Shown here: positions 7,594 to 19,409 of the stretch, in pieces | How the letters are laid out: the number at the start of each line of letters is the position of its first letter | How positions within the stretch are numbered: the first letter of the stretch is position 1 | NCBI GenBank assembly: GCA_963754265.1 | Contig: CAVWFB010000004.1 | Coordinates: 124,001 to 188,000 of the forward strand | From: AC-32 sp963754265 | GTDB lineage: Bacteria > Actinomycetota > Thermoleophilia > Gaiellales > Gaiellaceae | Length of the DNA stretch: 64,000 nt | Reading direction: 5' to 3' | Notes under the pieces: generated by a model | Told to the model about the DNA's origin: nothing | The model's input: the letters and a program-made list of their open reading frames with translations, nothing else | The model's database searches: none | Position numbers and translations under genes: made by a program

Positions 7594-8288
7594 ACCGTCG
7601 TCGTCTCCCCGGGCTCGAGCGCGACGATCTCGACTCCTCCGGGCGCGTGCCGGCGCAGCTCCTCGGGGGTTCCGGCCAGCAACGGGAACGTGCCGAAGTG
7701 GCATGGAATGCAGCGTTTCGTCCCGAGCAGCTCGAGCGCGACGCCCGCCTCGCGCGGGTCCATCGTGAAGTGCCCGCCGATCGGGAGCACGGCCACCTCC
7801 GGCGAGTAGATCCGGCCGATCAGCTCCATGTCGCCGAAGACGCACGTGTCTCCTGCGAAGTAGATCGTCGTGCCGTTCTGAAGTCCGACGACGATCCCGG
7901 CGGCCTCGCCCAGGTAGGCGCCGTCGTCCGAGGAGCTCGAATGGAAGGCGTTCGTCAGCGTGAACTTCACCCCGGCCGCCTCGACCGTGCCGCCCTTGTT
8001 CGAGCCGGGCGCCTGGTTTTCGACCGGGGCGCCCTGGGCGGCGAGCCAGCCTTTCAGCTCGACATTCGCCACGACCTCGGGCTCGAACTGCTTCGCCAGC
8101 TCCACCGTCTCGCCGACGTGGTCGCCGTGGCCGTGCGTGAGCGCGATCACGTCGATCCGCTCGGGCTCCTTCTCCGACTCCGGGCATTTCGGGTTTCCGA
8201 GCCAGGGGTCGATGTAGATTCGCTTGCCCTCCGGCGAGTCGAGGCGGAAGCTCGCGTGTCCCAGCCAGGTCAGCGGCACATCGGCCAT
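7590..8288 (-). CDS. UPF0173-type metal-dependent hydrolase (metallo-beta-lactamase fold)
   Basis: A 232-residue metallo-beta-lactamase-fold protein. The metal-binding THGHGDHVG is near residue 51, a second histidine in NAFHSSS near 115, GDTCVFGDM near 150, and IPCHFGTFP near 195, as in the UPF0173/YtkL group. The substrate is unknown. ATG 8288 is selected because AAGGAG lies about six bases upstream and the conserved LTWLGHASF follows at once. It is first in the operon that continues through DUF1028 and two cupin-TPR genes. Confidence 0.82.
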   Translation of the reverse strand: MADVPLTWLGHASFRLDSPEGKRIYIDPWLGNPKCPESEKEPERIDVIALTHGHGDHVGETVELAKQFEPEVVANVELKGWLAAQGAPVENQAPGSNKGGTVEAAGVKFTLTNAFHSSSSDDGAYLGEAAGIVVGLQNGTTIYFAGDTCVFGDMELIGRIYSPEVAVLPIGGHFTMDPREAGVALELLGTKRCIPCHFGTFPLLAGTPEELRRHAPGGVEIVALEPGETTTV

Positions 8289-8358
8289 TCGGGCTCCTTT
8301 CTCACGGGTTCGCTGAGCGTAACGAAGGAGCCGACGACCGGACGCCGAACCCACCGGC

Positions 8359-8701
8359 ATGTTGCGCCGGGCGATTCCGATCGGTCTCGTAGTTCGCGGC
8401 TGCGGCGGCGGACGGGGCCGGGGCGCACGAGCTCGCGTTCTACGCGCTCCTCCTTGCGGTTCCGGCCGCGGCGGTCGTCGCGCTCGAATGCTTCGGCGCC
8501 TTGCTGGACGGCGCTCGTGACCATCTGCACGCGCTGCTCTGGGTCGTCGTGCTCGCGCTCATCGTCGCCGGCGCCGCGGTGCGGGCTCCCGCGATCACCG
8601 AGGGCGCGGTGCCCGGCCCTGCTCGTTCGGCGCTCCTCGCCTGCCTGGCGATCTTCTGCATCCAGGCCGTCGTCTCGCTCGCCTCCGAGCTTCGACGCTA
8701 G
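8359..8701 (+). CDS. small membrane protein with an apparent frameshift
   Basis: From ATG 8359 the frame reads MLRRAIPIGLVV and then, if one base near 8395 is dropped, continues into AFYALLLAVPAAAVVALECFG, LLWVVVLALIVAGAAV and LLACLAIFCIQAVVSL, giving about 113 residues with three or four membrane segments. Without the shift, only a 66-residue piece from TTG 8501 is open. Its stop overlaps the nuoN stop by three bases on the opposite strand. No family recognised. The frameshift call rests on hydrophobic continuity, not on a homolog. Confidence 0.4.
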
Positions 8702-10186
8702 AAGGGGAGCGAGGCGGCCGCCTCTTTGGCGACGTGGATCAGCGGCTGCACGGCGAAGAAGGAGCCGACGGTGACGACGAGAGCGGCGGTGACTGTGCTC
8801 TGGAGCACAAGCTCGCGTGGCGGTGAGCCGCCGACGGGGGCGAGCTGCAGCTCCTCCGCGGGGCGCATGTACATCGCCCTGATCACGCCGAGGTAGTAGT
8901 AGAGGCTGACCGCGGTCGCGGCGAGGCCGACGATCACCAGCCAGATCCAGCCGTGCTCGTACGCCGCGGCGAAGACGTAGAACTTGCCCACGAACCCGCC
9001 GGTGAGCGGGAAGCCGGCGAAGCCGAGCATGAAGGTCATCATCGAGATCCCGAGCAGCGGCCGCTCCCAGCCGAAGCCCGCGAGGTTGTCGAGCGTGACC
9101 GGCCGGTTCAGCTCCCGCTCTCGCGCGGCGACCACCGCGAAGGCGCCGACCGACATCGCCGAGTAGGGAATCAGGTAGTAGAGCAGCGCCCGGCCGCCGA
9201 GGGCGTTGTCGGAGGCGACGGCGATCAGCATGAAGCCCGCATGCGAGATCGAGGAGTACGCGAGCATCCGCTTCAGGCCCGTCTGCACGAGCGCGGCCAG
9301 GTTGCCGACCGCGAGCGAGGCGCAGGCGATGACCGCGATCGTCACCGTCCAGAGGCGCGCCTCCTGCGGGAACGCGGTCACGAGGATGCGCAGGGTGACG
9401 ACGAGCGCCACGGTCTTCGTCGCCGCCGACATGAACGCCGTCACCGGCGTGGGCGCGCCCTCGTAGACGTCCGGCGTCCACATGTGGAACGGGGCCGCCG
9501 AGGCCTTGAAGCCGAGCCCGCCGATCAGGAGCGCGAGCCCGGCGACGAGCAGGGCGTCGCCGGAGAGGTCCTGCGCCTGCACGACGCGGGCGATCTCGCC
9601 GAACTCGAGTTGGCCGGTCGCGCCGTAGACGAGCGCGGAGCCGAAGAGCAGCATCGCGGAGCCGAAGCCGCCGATGATCAGGTACTTCAGCCCCGCCTCG
9701 AGCGACCCGGCGAGGTCGCGGTCGATCGCGCAGAGGATGTAGAGGCTGATCGAGAACCACTCCAGCCCGAGGAAGAGCGTCAGGAGCGTGCTCGCGCTCG
9801 CGAGGAAGACCATCCCGGCGCCGGCCCAGGCGAGGAGCGCGTAGTACTCGGCGATGTGGTCGTCGGCCATCGGCTCGGAGTACGAGGTGCCGATGGCGAG
9901 GAGGCCCGCGCCCGCGATGATGATCGCCGTCAGCGCGCCCAGGCGGTCGCGCTGGATCACGTCCGCGATCACGCCGTGCCCGTCGGCGCTGTGCGAGAAC
10001 AGGAGCGCTGCGGCGACGATCGCGCCGGCGAACCCGAGCGCGCAGACGACGGCAGTGGTCGGCCGTTTCCAGCTCCTCGGCCAGAGGACTGCGAGGATCA
10101 GGTTGAGCGCACCGGCGGTCAGGAGCGCGAGCGTCGGCGCGAGCGCGAACCAGTCGATCGGCGGGTGTGTCGAGCGCGAGGATCAT
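8698..10186 (-). CDS. nuoN: NADH-quinone oxidoreductase subunit N, frameshift near 10165
   Basis: An antiporter-like membrane subunit of complex I, about 495 residues. The main frame carries LGLEWFSISLYILCA, GFKASAAPFHMWTPDVYEGAPTPV and LLAYSSISHAG-type proton-channel helices. The N-terminus is in another frame: ATG 10186 reads MILALDT and must skip one base in a C-run near 10165 to continue PPIDWFALAPTL, the expected NuoN opening. The length from 10186 to the stop leaves a remainder of one base, consistent with one extra base. The ATG overlaps the nuoM stop as ATGA. Last gene of the operon. Confidence 0.9.
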
Positions 10187-11636
10187 TTGGCGACCCGACC
10201 CACGACATTTACGGCGCTGCCGACGAAGGAACGCTCCGTGATCGCCGCAGGCCAAGCCGAGAGCGCGAGCAGGATCGCGACGAGCGGCACGACGACGCCG
10301 AGCTCGGCAGGCCGCAGGTCGAGGGCCGCCTCCGGGACGGCCGACCCGACCCGGTCGTGCAGCACCGCCGAGATCAGCCGCAGGATGTACATCGCCGCGA
10401 GCACGATCGCGACCGCGCCGACGACGGCGTAGCCCCAGCCGGTCTGGAAGACCCCGGCCAGGATCGCGAACTCGCCCGCGAACGCCGCGGACCCCGGCAC
10501 CGCCAGCGCGATCACCCCCGCGGTCAGCAGCACCGTCGCGAGCGCCGGTCTCCCCCTCGCCATCCCGCCGAGCAAGGCGAGCTCACCGGTCGCGGTCCTG
10601 CGCTCGATCCCACCGGCGAGCAGGAAGAGCGTCGCCGAGATCAGGCCGTGGTTGACCATCTGCAGGACGGCGCCGTTCAGGCCGAGGTCGTTGACGGCGA
10701 ACAGGCCGAGCGTGATCAGGCCCATCTGCGCGAGGCTCGAGTATGCGATCACCCCGCGAACGTCGGGCGCGCGGAAGGCGAGCAGCGAGCCGTACACGAG
10801 CCCGCAGGCGGCGAGCACGAGGATCGGCGTGCGGAAGTCGGACACCGGCCCGGGGAACTTTGCGATCGCGATCCGCAGGAACCCGTACGCGGCTACCTTC
10901 GAGACCACCCCGGAAAGCACCGCCGCGACCTCGGGCGACGACTCGCGGTAGGCCGCGGGAAGCCAGGCGTGCAAGGGGAAGAGCGGCGCCTTGACCGCGA
11001 ACGCGGCGACGAAGCCGAGGAAGATCCAGTCGCTGCCGTTCGTCCCCGAGTTGACGAGGTCGAAGGTGCCCTGCGAGAGGCCGAGCACGATGATCGAAGC
11101 CGAGCATCAGCAGCGACCCCGCCATCGTGTAGATGACGAACACGAGCGTCGCGCGCAGCCGGCCTGCGCCGCCCCAGACGCCGACCAGCACGTAGAGCGG
11201 GACGAGCATCGCCTCCCAGAAGACGTAGAACAGGAGCAGGTCCTGCGCGACGAAGACGCCGACGATCGCGCCCGTCAGCAGGAGCATCAGCCCGTAGTAG
11301 GCCCGCGGCCGCTCGCGTCCGGCCCAGAACGCATAGCCGATGGCGGCCGCCAGCACGACCGTGGTCAGTCCTACGAGCCAGATCGAGAAGCCGTAGAAGC
11401 CGACGTGGTACGAGACGTGCAGGTCGCTGAACCAGCTCGTCTGCTGGTCGAGCTGGAGGCCGGGCTTCGAGAAGTCGAACTGCGCGACCGAGTCGATCCA
11501 GAGCCCGACCTCCACGAGCGCGAACAAGAGCGCGGTCGAGCCGACGGCGAAGGGGCGCAAGCGGCAGCACCCAGAGAAGGAGCCCGCCCGCGGCCGGGAA
11601 CAGGATCAGCGCGGTTGTGAGCCAGCCGCTGCTCAT
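10183..11636 (-). CDS. nuoM: NADH-quinone oxidoreductase subunit M, two frameshifts
   Basis: A proton-pumping antiporter-like subunit of complex I in the membrane, about 484 residues. ATG 11636 (overlapping the nuoL stop as ATGA) reads MSSGWLTTALILFPAAGGLLLWVLPL, then shifts near 11558 into RPFAVGSTALLFALVEVG, and shifts again near 11100 (SLLML into ASIIVLGLSQG). Core motifs include LLFYVFWEAMLVPLYVLVG and KAPLFPLHAWLPAAYRESSP. Both shifts are one extra base, and the total length leaves two bases, as expected. The conserved protein is intact apart from these, so consensus error is more likely than decay. Confidence 0.9.
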
Positions 11637-13577
11637 CGCACGGCCACGAAGACGACGGTCACGATTGCCAGGCTCGCGGCGATCGAGAGCGCGTAGGTGC
11701 GCACGAGGCCCGTCTGGAGGCGGCCCGTCCCTTGCCCGGCTTCCCTGAACGCCCGCACGAGCTCCCGGATCGAGCCGAGCACGAGCGGCTGCTCGATCAC
11801 GCGGAAGAGGCCGGTGGCGAGCAGCACCGCGGGTCGGTAGAAGAGCAGGTCGTAGAGCTCGTCGAAATAGAACTTGTGCTCGAGCAGCGTCTGCACCTGG
11901 GCAAAGCGCGGCGCGCGGACGCTGTGCTCGGCGTAGATCAGCCACGCGATCCAGATCCCGACGAGCCCAAGCCCGACCGCGAGCAACGACGAGACGAGCT
12001 CCTGCGTCCCCGTCGCCTCGACGAGCGGCTGGGCCACCGGGTCGAGCCAGTTCGAGATCGGCGTCCAGAGGTCGGCGAACTGGATCCAGCCCCCGATCGT
12101 GGCGAGCACGGTCAGGATGCCCACGGTCCACGTCATCGAGGACGGGCCCTCGCCCGAGTGCATGTGCGCCGTGTGACCGTCGTGCGAGGTGTGTCCTTCG
12201 CGCGCATGTGCGTGTGAGCCGATCATCAGGTGCTCGCGGACGAAGGCCGAGGGCTCGCCCCAGAAGACGATGAAGAACAGCCGCGCGGAGTAGAGCCCGG
12301 TCAGGAACGCCCCCGTCATCCCGGCCGCCCAGAGCAGCTGGCCGTACCACCCCTGGGAGAGCGCGGCCGCGAGGATCGAGTCCTTCGAGAAGAAGCCCGA
12401 GAAGGGCGGGATGCCGGTCAGCGAGAGGGTTCCGACGATGAAGGCCACGAACGTGAAGGGCATCAGCCGCCGCAGCCCGCCCATCTTGCGGATGTCCTGC
12501 TCGCCCGCGAGCGCGTGGATGACGAGGCCGGCGGCCATGAAGAGCAGCGCCTTGAAGAAGGCGTGCGTCATCAGGTGGAACATCCCGTCGGCGTAGGCCC
12601 CGAGGCCGACCGCCAGGAACATGTAGCCGATCTGGGACATCGTCGAGTAGGCGATGACGCGCTTGATGTCGGTCTGCACGAGCGCGATCAGACCGGCCAT
12701 GACGAGCGTGATCGCGCCGAGGCCTCCCGCCAGCTCGAGCACCTTGGGAGCCGCCTCGAAGAGCGGGCTCGTGCGCACGATCAGGTAGACGCCCGCGGTC
12801 ACCATCGTCGCGGCATGGATGAGGGCGCTGACCGGCGTCGGGCCCTCCATCGCGTCCGGAAGCCACGTCTGGAGCGGCAGCTGGGCGGACTTGGCGATCG
12901 CGCCGCCGAGCAGGCCGAGCGCGACCAGGTTCGCGGCCCAGACGCCGAGCGAGTCGGCGTTGGCGAACACGATCTCGAAGTTCAGCGAGCCCGTCCGCTG
13001 GATCAGGAGGAAGAGGGCGAGCGCCATCGTGGCGTCGCCGATCGCGTTCATCACGAAGGCCTTCTTGGCCGCGGCGACCGCGCTCGGCCGGTCGTGCCAG
13101 AAGCCGATCAGCAGGTAGGAGGAGAGGCCGACCAGGCCCCAGCCGACGAGCAACATGAGCAGGTTGCCACCCTGGACTAGCAGCAGCATCGAGAAGACGA
13201 AGAGCGCCATGTAGGCGAAGTAGCGCCGCTCCTCGTCGTCACCCTCCATGTACCCGATCGAGTAGGCGACGATCAGCATGCCGACCCCCGAGACGACGAG
13301 CATCATGAAGACCGAGAGCGGGTCGACCAGGATGCGCAGGCCGAAGTCGAGCTGCCCGGCCGTGAGCCAGCTCCAGAGCGTCGACGGGTGCGAGCGGTCG
13401 TCCGGCGAGTCGCCGAGCAGGAGACGCGAAGGTGACGACGGCGGCGACGAACGAGACCGCGACGGAGCCGGTCGCGAGGTAGCCCGCGCCGCGCCGCGTG
13501 ATCCGGTTGCCCGCGAGCGTGATCGCAAGCGCCGCGCCGAGGGGCACGAGCAGGCAGGTCCAGGCGGCCGCGATCAC
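11633..13577 (-). CDS. nuoL: NADH-quinone oxidoreductase subunit L, frameshift near 13427
   Basis: The largest antiporter-like subunit, about 648 residues. Start GTG 13577 reads MIAAAWTCLLVPLGAAL; one extra base near 13427 separates this from the long frame starting LLLGDSPDDRSHPSTLWSWL. Motifs: ILVDPLSVFMMLVVSGVG, GWGLVGLSSYLLIGFW, KSAQLPLQTWLPDAMEGPTPVSALIHAATMVTAGVYL, and a long lateral helix region before the C-terminal membrane anchor. A histidine-rich segment (HAHAREGHTSHDGHTAHMHS) interrupts the region near residue 490; it might bind metal but its role is unknown. nuoK ends one base upstream. Confidence 0.92.
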
Positions 13578-13578
13578 G

Positions 13579-13887
13579 CTAGCCGCGGAGCGTGGAGAGC
13601 TTGTCCACGTCGAGGTCGAGGTGCTTGCGCGCGATCGCCACGATCAGCCCGAGCCCGACCACGACCTCCGAGGCCGCGACGGCCATCACCGTCAACGCGA
13701 AGATCTGGCCGTCGCCCTGCGCGTAGTGGCGCGAGAAGGCGATCAGGGCCAGGTTCGCCCCGTTGAGCATGATCTCGAGCGAGAGCAGCACGATCAGCGG
13801 GCTGCGCCGCATCAGCACGCCGAGCGCGCCCGTGCAGAACAGGAAGGCGGCCACCGCCAGATACCAGACGACGTCGGGGCCTTTCAC
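13579..13887 (-). CDS. nuoK: NADH-quinone oxidoreductase subunit K
   Basis: A 102-residue, three-helix membrane subunit of complex I. GVLMRRSPLIVLLSLEIMLNGANLALIAF contains the conserved glutamate of the second helix, followed by FALTVMAVAASEVVVGLGLIVAI with the second glutamate; both take part in proton transfer in studied homologs. ATG 13887 overlaps the nuoJ stop as ATGA. Normal length. Confidence 0.96.
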   Translation of the reverse strand: MKGPDVVWYLAVAAFLFCTGALGVLMRRSPLIVLLSLEIMLNGANLALIAFSRHYAQGDGQIFALTVMAVAASEVVVGLGLIVAIARKHLDLDVDKLSTLRG

Positions 13888-14426
13888 TGCTCGGTCTCCC
13901 GTGAGTGGCTGCCGAGGATGACGCCGCCGACCGCGGCGACGAGCAGGACGATCGAGGTGATCTCGAACGCCAGCAGCTGGTTGGTGAGGAAGAGGCGGCC
14001 GATGTCGTAGGGGCTCCCGAAGGTGGCGGCGGGAGTGGGCGAATGCGAGAGGCGCCCGCTCGTCTTCAGCCCGATCACGACGATCACCTCGACGAAGAGC
14101 GCCGCGGAGGCGGCCACGGCACCGACCGCTTGCCAGCTCGGCCCGCCGGCCCAGGGCGCATCGGCGCGGTCGCCGAGGTAGCCGATGACGAACAGGAACA
14201 TCACCATCACGGCACCGGCGTAGACGAGCACCTGCGCGGCGGCGACGAACTCGGCCGAGAGCAGCAGGTAGAGCACGGCCAGCGAGGCGAGGTTCCCGAT
14301 CAGGGCGAGCGCCGAGTAGAACGGGTTCGAGAACGAGACGACCGCGATCCCGGAGCCGATGCAGGCGAAGGCCGCTCCGACCCAGACCGCCCAGACCAGG
14401 ACGTTCGCGACCGACGCGACGATCAC
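13884..14426 (-). CDS. nuoJ: NADH-quinone oxidoreductase subunit J
   Basis: A 180-residue membrane subunit with five predicted helices. The typical SFSNPFYSALALIGNLASLAVLYLLLSAEFVAAAQVLVYAGAVMVMFLF run is split here only for quoting: NPFYSALALIGN, LLLSAEFVAAAQVL and YAGAVMVMFLFVIGYLG are all conserved NuoJ segments. GTG 14426 overlaps the nuoI stop as GTGA; the longer open frame upstream is a nuoI/nuoH shadow. Confidence 0.95.
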   Translation of the reverse strand: MIVASVANVLVWAVWVGAAFACIGSGIAVVSFSNPFYSALALIGNLASLAVLYLLLSAEFVAAAQVLVYAGAVMVMFLFVIGYLGDRADAPWAGGPSWQAVGAVAASAALFVEVIVVIGLKTSGRLSHSPTPAATFGSPYDIGRLFLTNQLLAFEITSIVLLVAAVGGVILGSHSRETEQ

Positions 14427-14917
14427 GAGTGCTCCTTGTAGTACGGGATCGGCGTGTCGTAGAGCTCGCGGTCGGCGACCGGCACCTTCTTGATCGGCTC
14501 GGCGAGCAGCATGTCCTTGGTGTAGATGAGGTCGTCGCGCGAGTACTCGGAGAGCTCGAACTCGTTGCCGAGGGTGATCGCGTCGAACGGGCAGGCGAGC
14601 TCGCAGTAGCCGCAGAAGATGCAGCGGCTCATGTTGATCTCGTAGATGCGCGCGTAGCGCTCGCCCGGCGAGACGCGGTTGTCGGCCGTGTTCTCGGCCG
14701 CGACCACCCGGATGCAGTCCGCCGGGCACGCGGCCGCGCAGAGCGAGCAGCCGACGCATTTCTCGAGCCCGTTCTGGTGGCGGTGGAGCCGGTGGCGCCC
14801 GCGGAAGCGCGGGTAGACCGGCCGCTTGTACTCCGGGTACTGCTGCGTGATCGGCTTGCGGAAGATCTGCCTGAACGTGACGCCGAAGCCCTTGATGCTC
14901 TCGATCGGCTGCGGCAT
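14423..14917 (-). CDS. nuoI: NADH-quinone oxidoreductase subunit I
   Basis: A 164-residue peripheral subunit carrying two 4Fe-4S clusters (N6a and N6b) that pass electrons towards the quinone site. Both binding motifs are complete: CVGCSLCAAACP near residues 54-65 and CIFCGYCELACP near 98-109. Start ATG 14917 touches the nuoH stop. Normal length for the 8Fe ferredoxin-like family. Confidence 0.97.
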   Translation of the reverse strand: MPQPIESIKGFGVTFRQIFRKPITQQYPEYKRPVYPRFRGRHRLHRHQNGLEKCVGCSLCAAACPADCIRVVAAENTADNRVSPGERYARIYEINMSRCIFCGYCELACPFDAITLGNEFELSEYSRDDLIYTKDMLLAEPIKKVPVADRELYDTPIPYYKEHS

Positions 14918-15904
14918 TTAGAACGCCACCACGCAGGCTGCTGTGACGAGCGCGTTGATCGTCGCCAGCGGGAGCAGGATCTTCCAGCCGAAGCGCATCA
15001 GCTGGTCGTAGCGCAGGCGCGGCAGCGTGGCGCGGATCCACATGAAGACGAAGATGACGATCAGCAGCTTGAGCAGGAACCAGAGCGGGCCGAGCGGTGC
15101 CCAGGGGCCGTACCAGCCGGCGAAGAACAGGGTCACCGAGAGCGCCGAGAGCGTGATCATGTTCACGTACTCCGCCATCTGGAAGAGCCCGAAGCGCATG
15201 CCGCTGTACTCGGTGTGGTAGCCGGCGACGAGCTCGGTGTCGGCCTCGGGGAGGTCGAACGGCGGCCGGTTCGTCTCCGCGATCCCGCCGATGAAGAAGA
15301 CGAGGAAGCCGACGAACTGCGGCGCGATGAACCAGATCGTGGCGTGCTGCTTGTTGACGATGTCGACGAGCGAGAGCGAGTGGCTCATCAGCACGACACC
15401 GAGCACGGCGAACGTGAGCGAGACCTCGTACGAGACCATCTGCGCGCAGGTGCGCATCGAGCCGAGCAGCGCGTACTTCGAGTGCGAGGCCCAGCCGCCG
15501 ACGATGAAGCCGTAGATCCCGAGCGAGCTGAGCGCGAAGATCAGGATCAGCGAGATCGGGACGTTGACGACCGCGCCGTTCACGTCCCATTTCCAGATGT
15601 GCCACCCCGGGCCGAACGGGATCACGCTGAAGGCGGCGAGCGCCGTGAACGCCGAGAGCACCGGCGCGCTGATGTAGAGGACGTCCACGGCCGTGGCCGG
15701 GAAGAAGCTCTCCTTGCGGATCAGCTTGACGAGGTCGGCGATCGGCTGCAGCAGGCCGAACGGCCCGGCGCGGTTCGGGCCGTAGCGGAGCTGCATGCGG
15801 CCGAGCAGCTTGCGCTCGACCCAGGTCATGTACGCGAAGGTCAGGAGCAGCAGGTTGATGATCAGGAACGCCTTGATCGCGGCGATCCACCAGGGCTCGG
15901 TCAC
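14918..15904 (-). CDS. nuoH: NADH-quinone oxidoreductase subunit H
   Basis: A 328-residue membrane subunit that forms much of the quinone-binding chamber. Conserved parts: WVERKLLGRMQLRYGPNRAGPFGLLQPIADLVKLI is present in order near residue 28-62 (for example ERKLLGRMQLRYGPNRAG), then ETNRPPFDLPEADTELVAGYHTEYSG pieces (NRPPFDLPEADTELVAGYH). Start GTG 15904 overlaps the nuoG stop as GTGA. Full length. Confidence 0.97.
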   Translation of the reverse strand: MTEPWWIAAIKAFLIINLLLLTFAYMTWVERKLLGRMQLRYGPNRAGPFGLLQPIADLVKLIRKESFFPATAVDVLYISAPVLSAFTALAAFSVIPFGPGWHIWKWDVNGAVVNVPISLILIFALSSLGIYGFIVGGWASHSKYALLGSMRTCAQMVSYEVSLTFAVLGVVLMSHSLSLVDIVNKQHATIWFIAPQFVGFLVFFIGGIAETNRPPFDLPEADTELVAGYHTEYSGMRFGLFQMAEYVNMITLSALSVTLFFAGWYGPWAPLGPLWFLLKLLIVIFVFMWIRATLPRLRYDQLMRFGWKILLPLATINALVTAACVVAF

Positions 15905-18083
15905 GGCTTCGTCACCTCCACGAGGCCGCCCAGCTCGCCCGCGTGCTCGCTCGCGATCCGCGCGATCCCGGGCCGCAGCGACGGGTTGACCCGCGCGCGG
16001 AGTTGTCGAACTGCGCCCACGTGGCTGACGCTCACGGGCTCGCCGTTCATGATCCCGCGAGCCTCGGCGTCCTCGGGCGAGACCTCGACCTCGGGCGGAG
16101 GCCGCTGGAACTGGAGCTCCGGAACGCGCTCGACCGCCGGGCCGGAGAAGAGGGCGCGGTACCGGACCAGCTTCAACCCCGTCCCGCCCGCAGGGGCCGG
16201 CGGCTCGTCCGGCAGCTCCGCGGGCGGTGCCACGCTGCGGGTGCGCAGCTCGGCGCGCTCGCCCACCTCGCCGAAGGGCAGGCCGTCGTAGATCAGCGCC
16301 GAGAGCTCGGCGAAGACCGCGGAGGCGTAGGGCGGCACGTCGACGTCGAAGCGCTCGGCCAGCTTCGAGATCCAGGCGAGCTCGTCCGGCGCGGGCGGGA
16401 TGGCGGCTCTCCGCAGGCGCTGCAGTCGGCCCTCGAGGTTGACGTAGGTGCCGTCGCGCTCCAGGTAGCTCGTGCCGGGAAGGACGAGGTCGGCCCAGCC
16501 CACCGCGAGGCCCTGGAACATGGACGTGACGAGCACGTGCTCGGCGCGCTCGGCCAGCACGCGCACGTTCGGGTCGGCGGCGGCCTCGTCGCCCGAGACG
16601 ACCAGGAGCCCGATCTTCTCCGGCGATTCGGCCTCCTCGTCGCAGCAGGCTGCCCAGGCGTCGGCGATGCCGCGGCCGTTCGGCGTGGTCGGGAGGTGGA
16701 AGGCGCCCGAGCCGGGCTTGTCGTCGAAGCCGAGCTTGCCGGCGAGCGCGGCGAGATGCGAGCCGCCGCTGCCCTCCTCGGCCGACCAGATCAGGATCGC
16801 CCGCTCGCTCGCGCGTAGCTGCTTGCCGAGCGCGTCGCGCGCGCCGGCGAGACGCCGGCAGCTCTCGACCGCGTCACCGGTGTACTCGATGCGGGCGCCG
16901 GCGCGGCGGGCGGCCCGCAGCCAGAGGTCGACGATCGGCGCGCGCTCCGAGACGGGCTCGTCGCCGAGCACGACCACGAGCTCGGCGTCGCGGATCGCCG
17001 AGAGCGGCAGGCGGTAGGCGTCGAGCGCGCTGCTCGTCGCTTCCGGAAGGACGGCGGTGTGCGCGCCGAGGCCCCGGCGCAGGAGCTTGCCCAGCGCGTA
17101 GGCCTGCTCGACGGTCTCCGAGCCCGAGAGCGCGGTCACGATCCTTCCTTGCGCCTCCCGCAGCAGCCGCTCGGCCTCGTCGAGCGCGTCGTCCCAGGAG
17201 AGCTCCTCGAAGCCGCGCTGCCGCACGCGCCGGAGCGGGTCGGTGATCCGGTCGCGGGCGTAGAGGTGCGTGAACGCGAAGCGGCCCTTGTCGCAGAGCC
17301 AGCCCTCGTCCACCTCGGGGTGGTTGCGGGAGAGCATCCGGCGGACCTTCCCCTCGCGCATCGTGGCGTGGACGTTGCAGCCGACCGGGCAGAGTCCACA
17401 GACCGTCGGCACGTTCTGGATCTCCCAGGGCCGGCCCAGGAAGCGGTACTGCGTCGAGGTCAGCGCGCCGACCGGGCAGAGCTCGATCACGTTGCCCGAG
17501 AACGGCGCCCGGTAGGGCCGGTCCTCGAAGGTGGCGATCACCGAGCTCGCGCCTCGGTTCACGGCGACGAGCTGGCCGTCCTCGGCCACGTCCTCGGAGA
17601 AGCGCGTGCAGCGGTAGCAGAGGATGCAGCGCTCGCGGTCGAGCGCGATCGCCGGCGAGACCGGGATCGGCTTCTCGACGGTGAGCTTCTCGAACTCCAT
17701 GCGGGTGTTGCCCGGGCCCCAGCGGAAGGTGAGGTCCTGCAGCGGGCACTCGCCACCCTTGTCGCAGACCGGGCAGTCGAGCGGGTGGTTGACGAGGATG
17801 AACTCGAGCGTCGCGTCCTGCCCCTCGGCCGCCTTGGCCGAGGTCTGCGCGGTTCGGACGACCATCCCGTCCTGGGCGGTCATCGTGCAGACGGCCTGGA
17901 GCTTGGGCATCCCCTCCACCTCGCAGAGGCACATCCGGCAGGCGCCGACGGCGGGCCCGAGCCGCGGCTCGTAGCAGAAGACCGGGATCTCGATTCCTGC
18001 GGAGAGCGCGGTCTCGACGATCCCCGTTCCCTTCGCGACCTGCACCTCGCGGTCGTCGATCACGACGGTGACGAGCTCGGCGC

Positions 18084-18087
<4 letters not shown>
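15901..18087 (-). CDS. nuoG: NADH-quinone oxidoreductase subunit G
   Basis: A 728-residue electron-carrying subunit. From the N-terminus: a 2Fe-2S domain (CYEPRLGPAVGACRMC and a later C of AVCTM, residues about 35-60), a His-Cys 4Fe-4S segment (HPLDCPVCDKGGECPLQD), a second 4Fe-4S pair (CILCYRC with the later C in LCPVGAL), then a molybdopterin-oxidoreductase-like region with an extra cluster motif CGLCPVGC and CDKGR. GTG 18087 is chosen from the GTGA overlap with nuoF; the open frame runs further upstream as a nuoF shadow. The C-terminal part lacks molybdopterin chemistry in known homologs. Confidence 0.95.

Positions 18088-19401
<1,314 letters not shown>

Positions 19402-19409
<8 letters not shown>

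Noticed and set aside
8953..11136. A 727-residue plus-strand open frame antisense to nuoN and nuoM
   Set aside because: Its composition is charged low-complexity text typical of the antisense frame of GC-rich coding sequence; the minus-strand frame encodes clear NuoN and NuoM.
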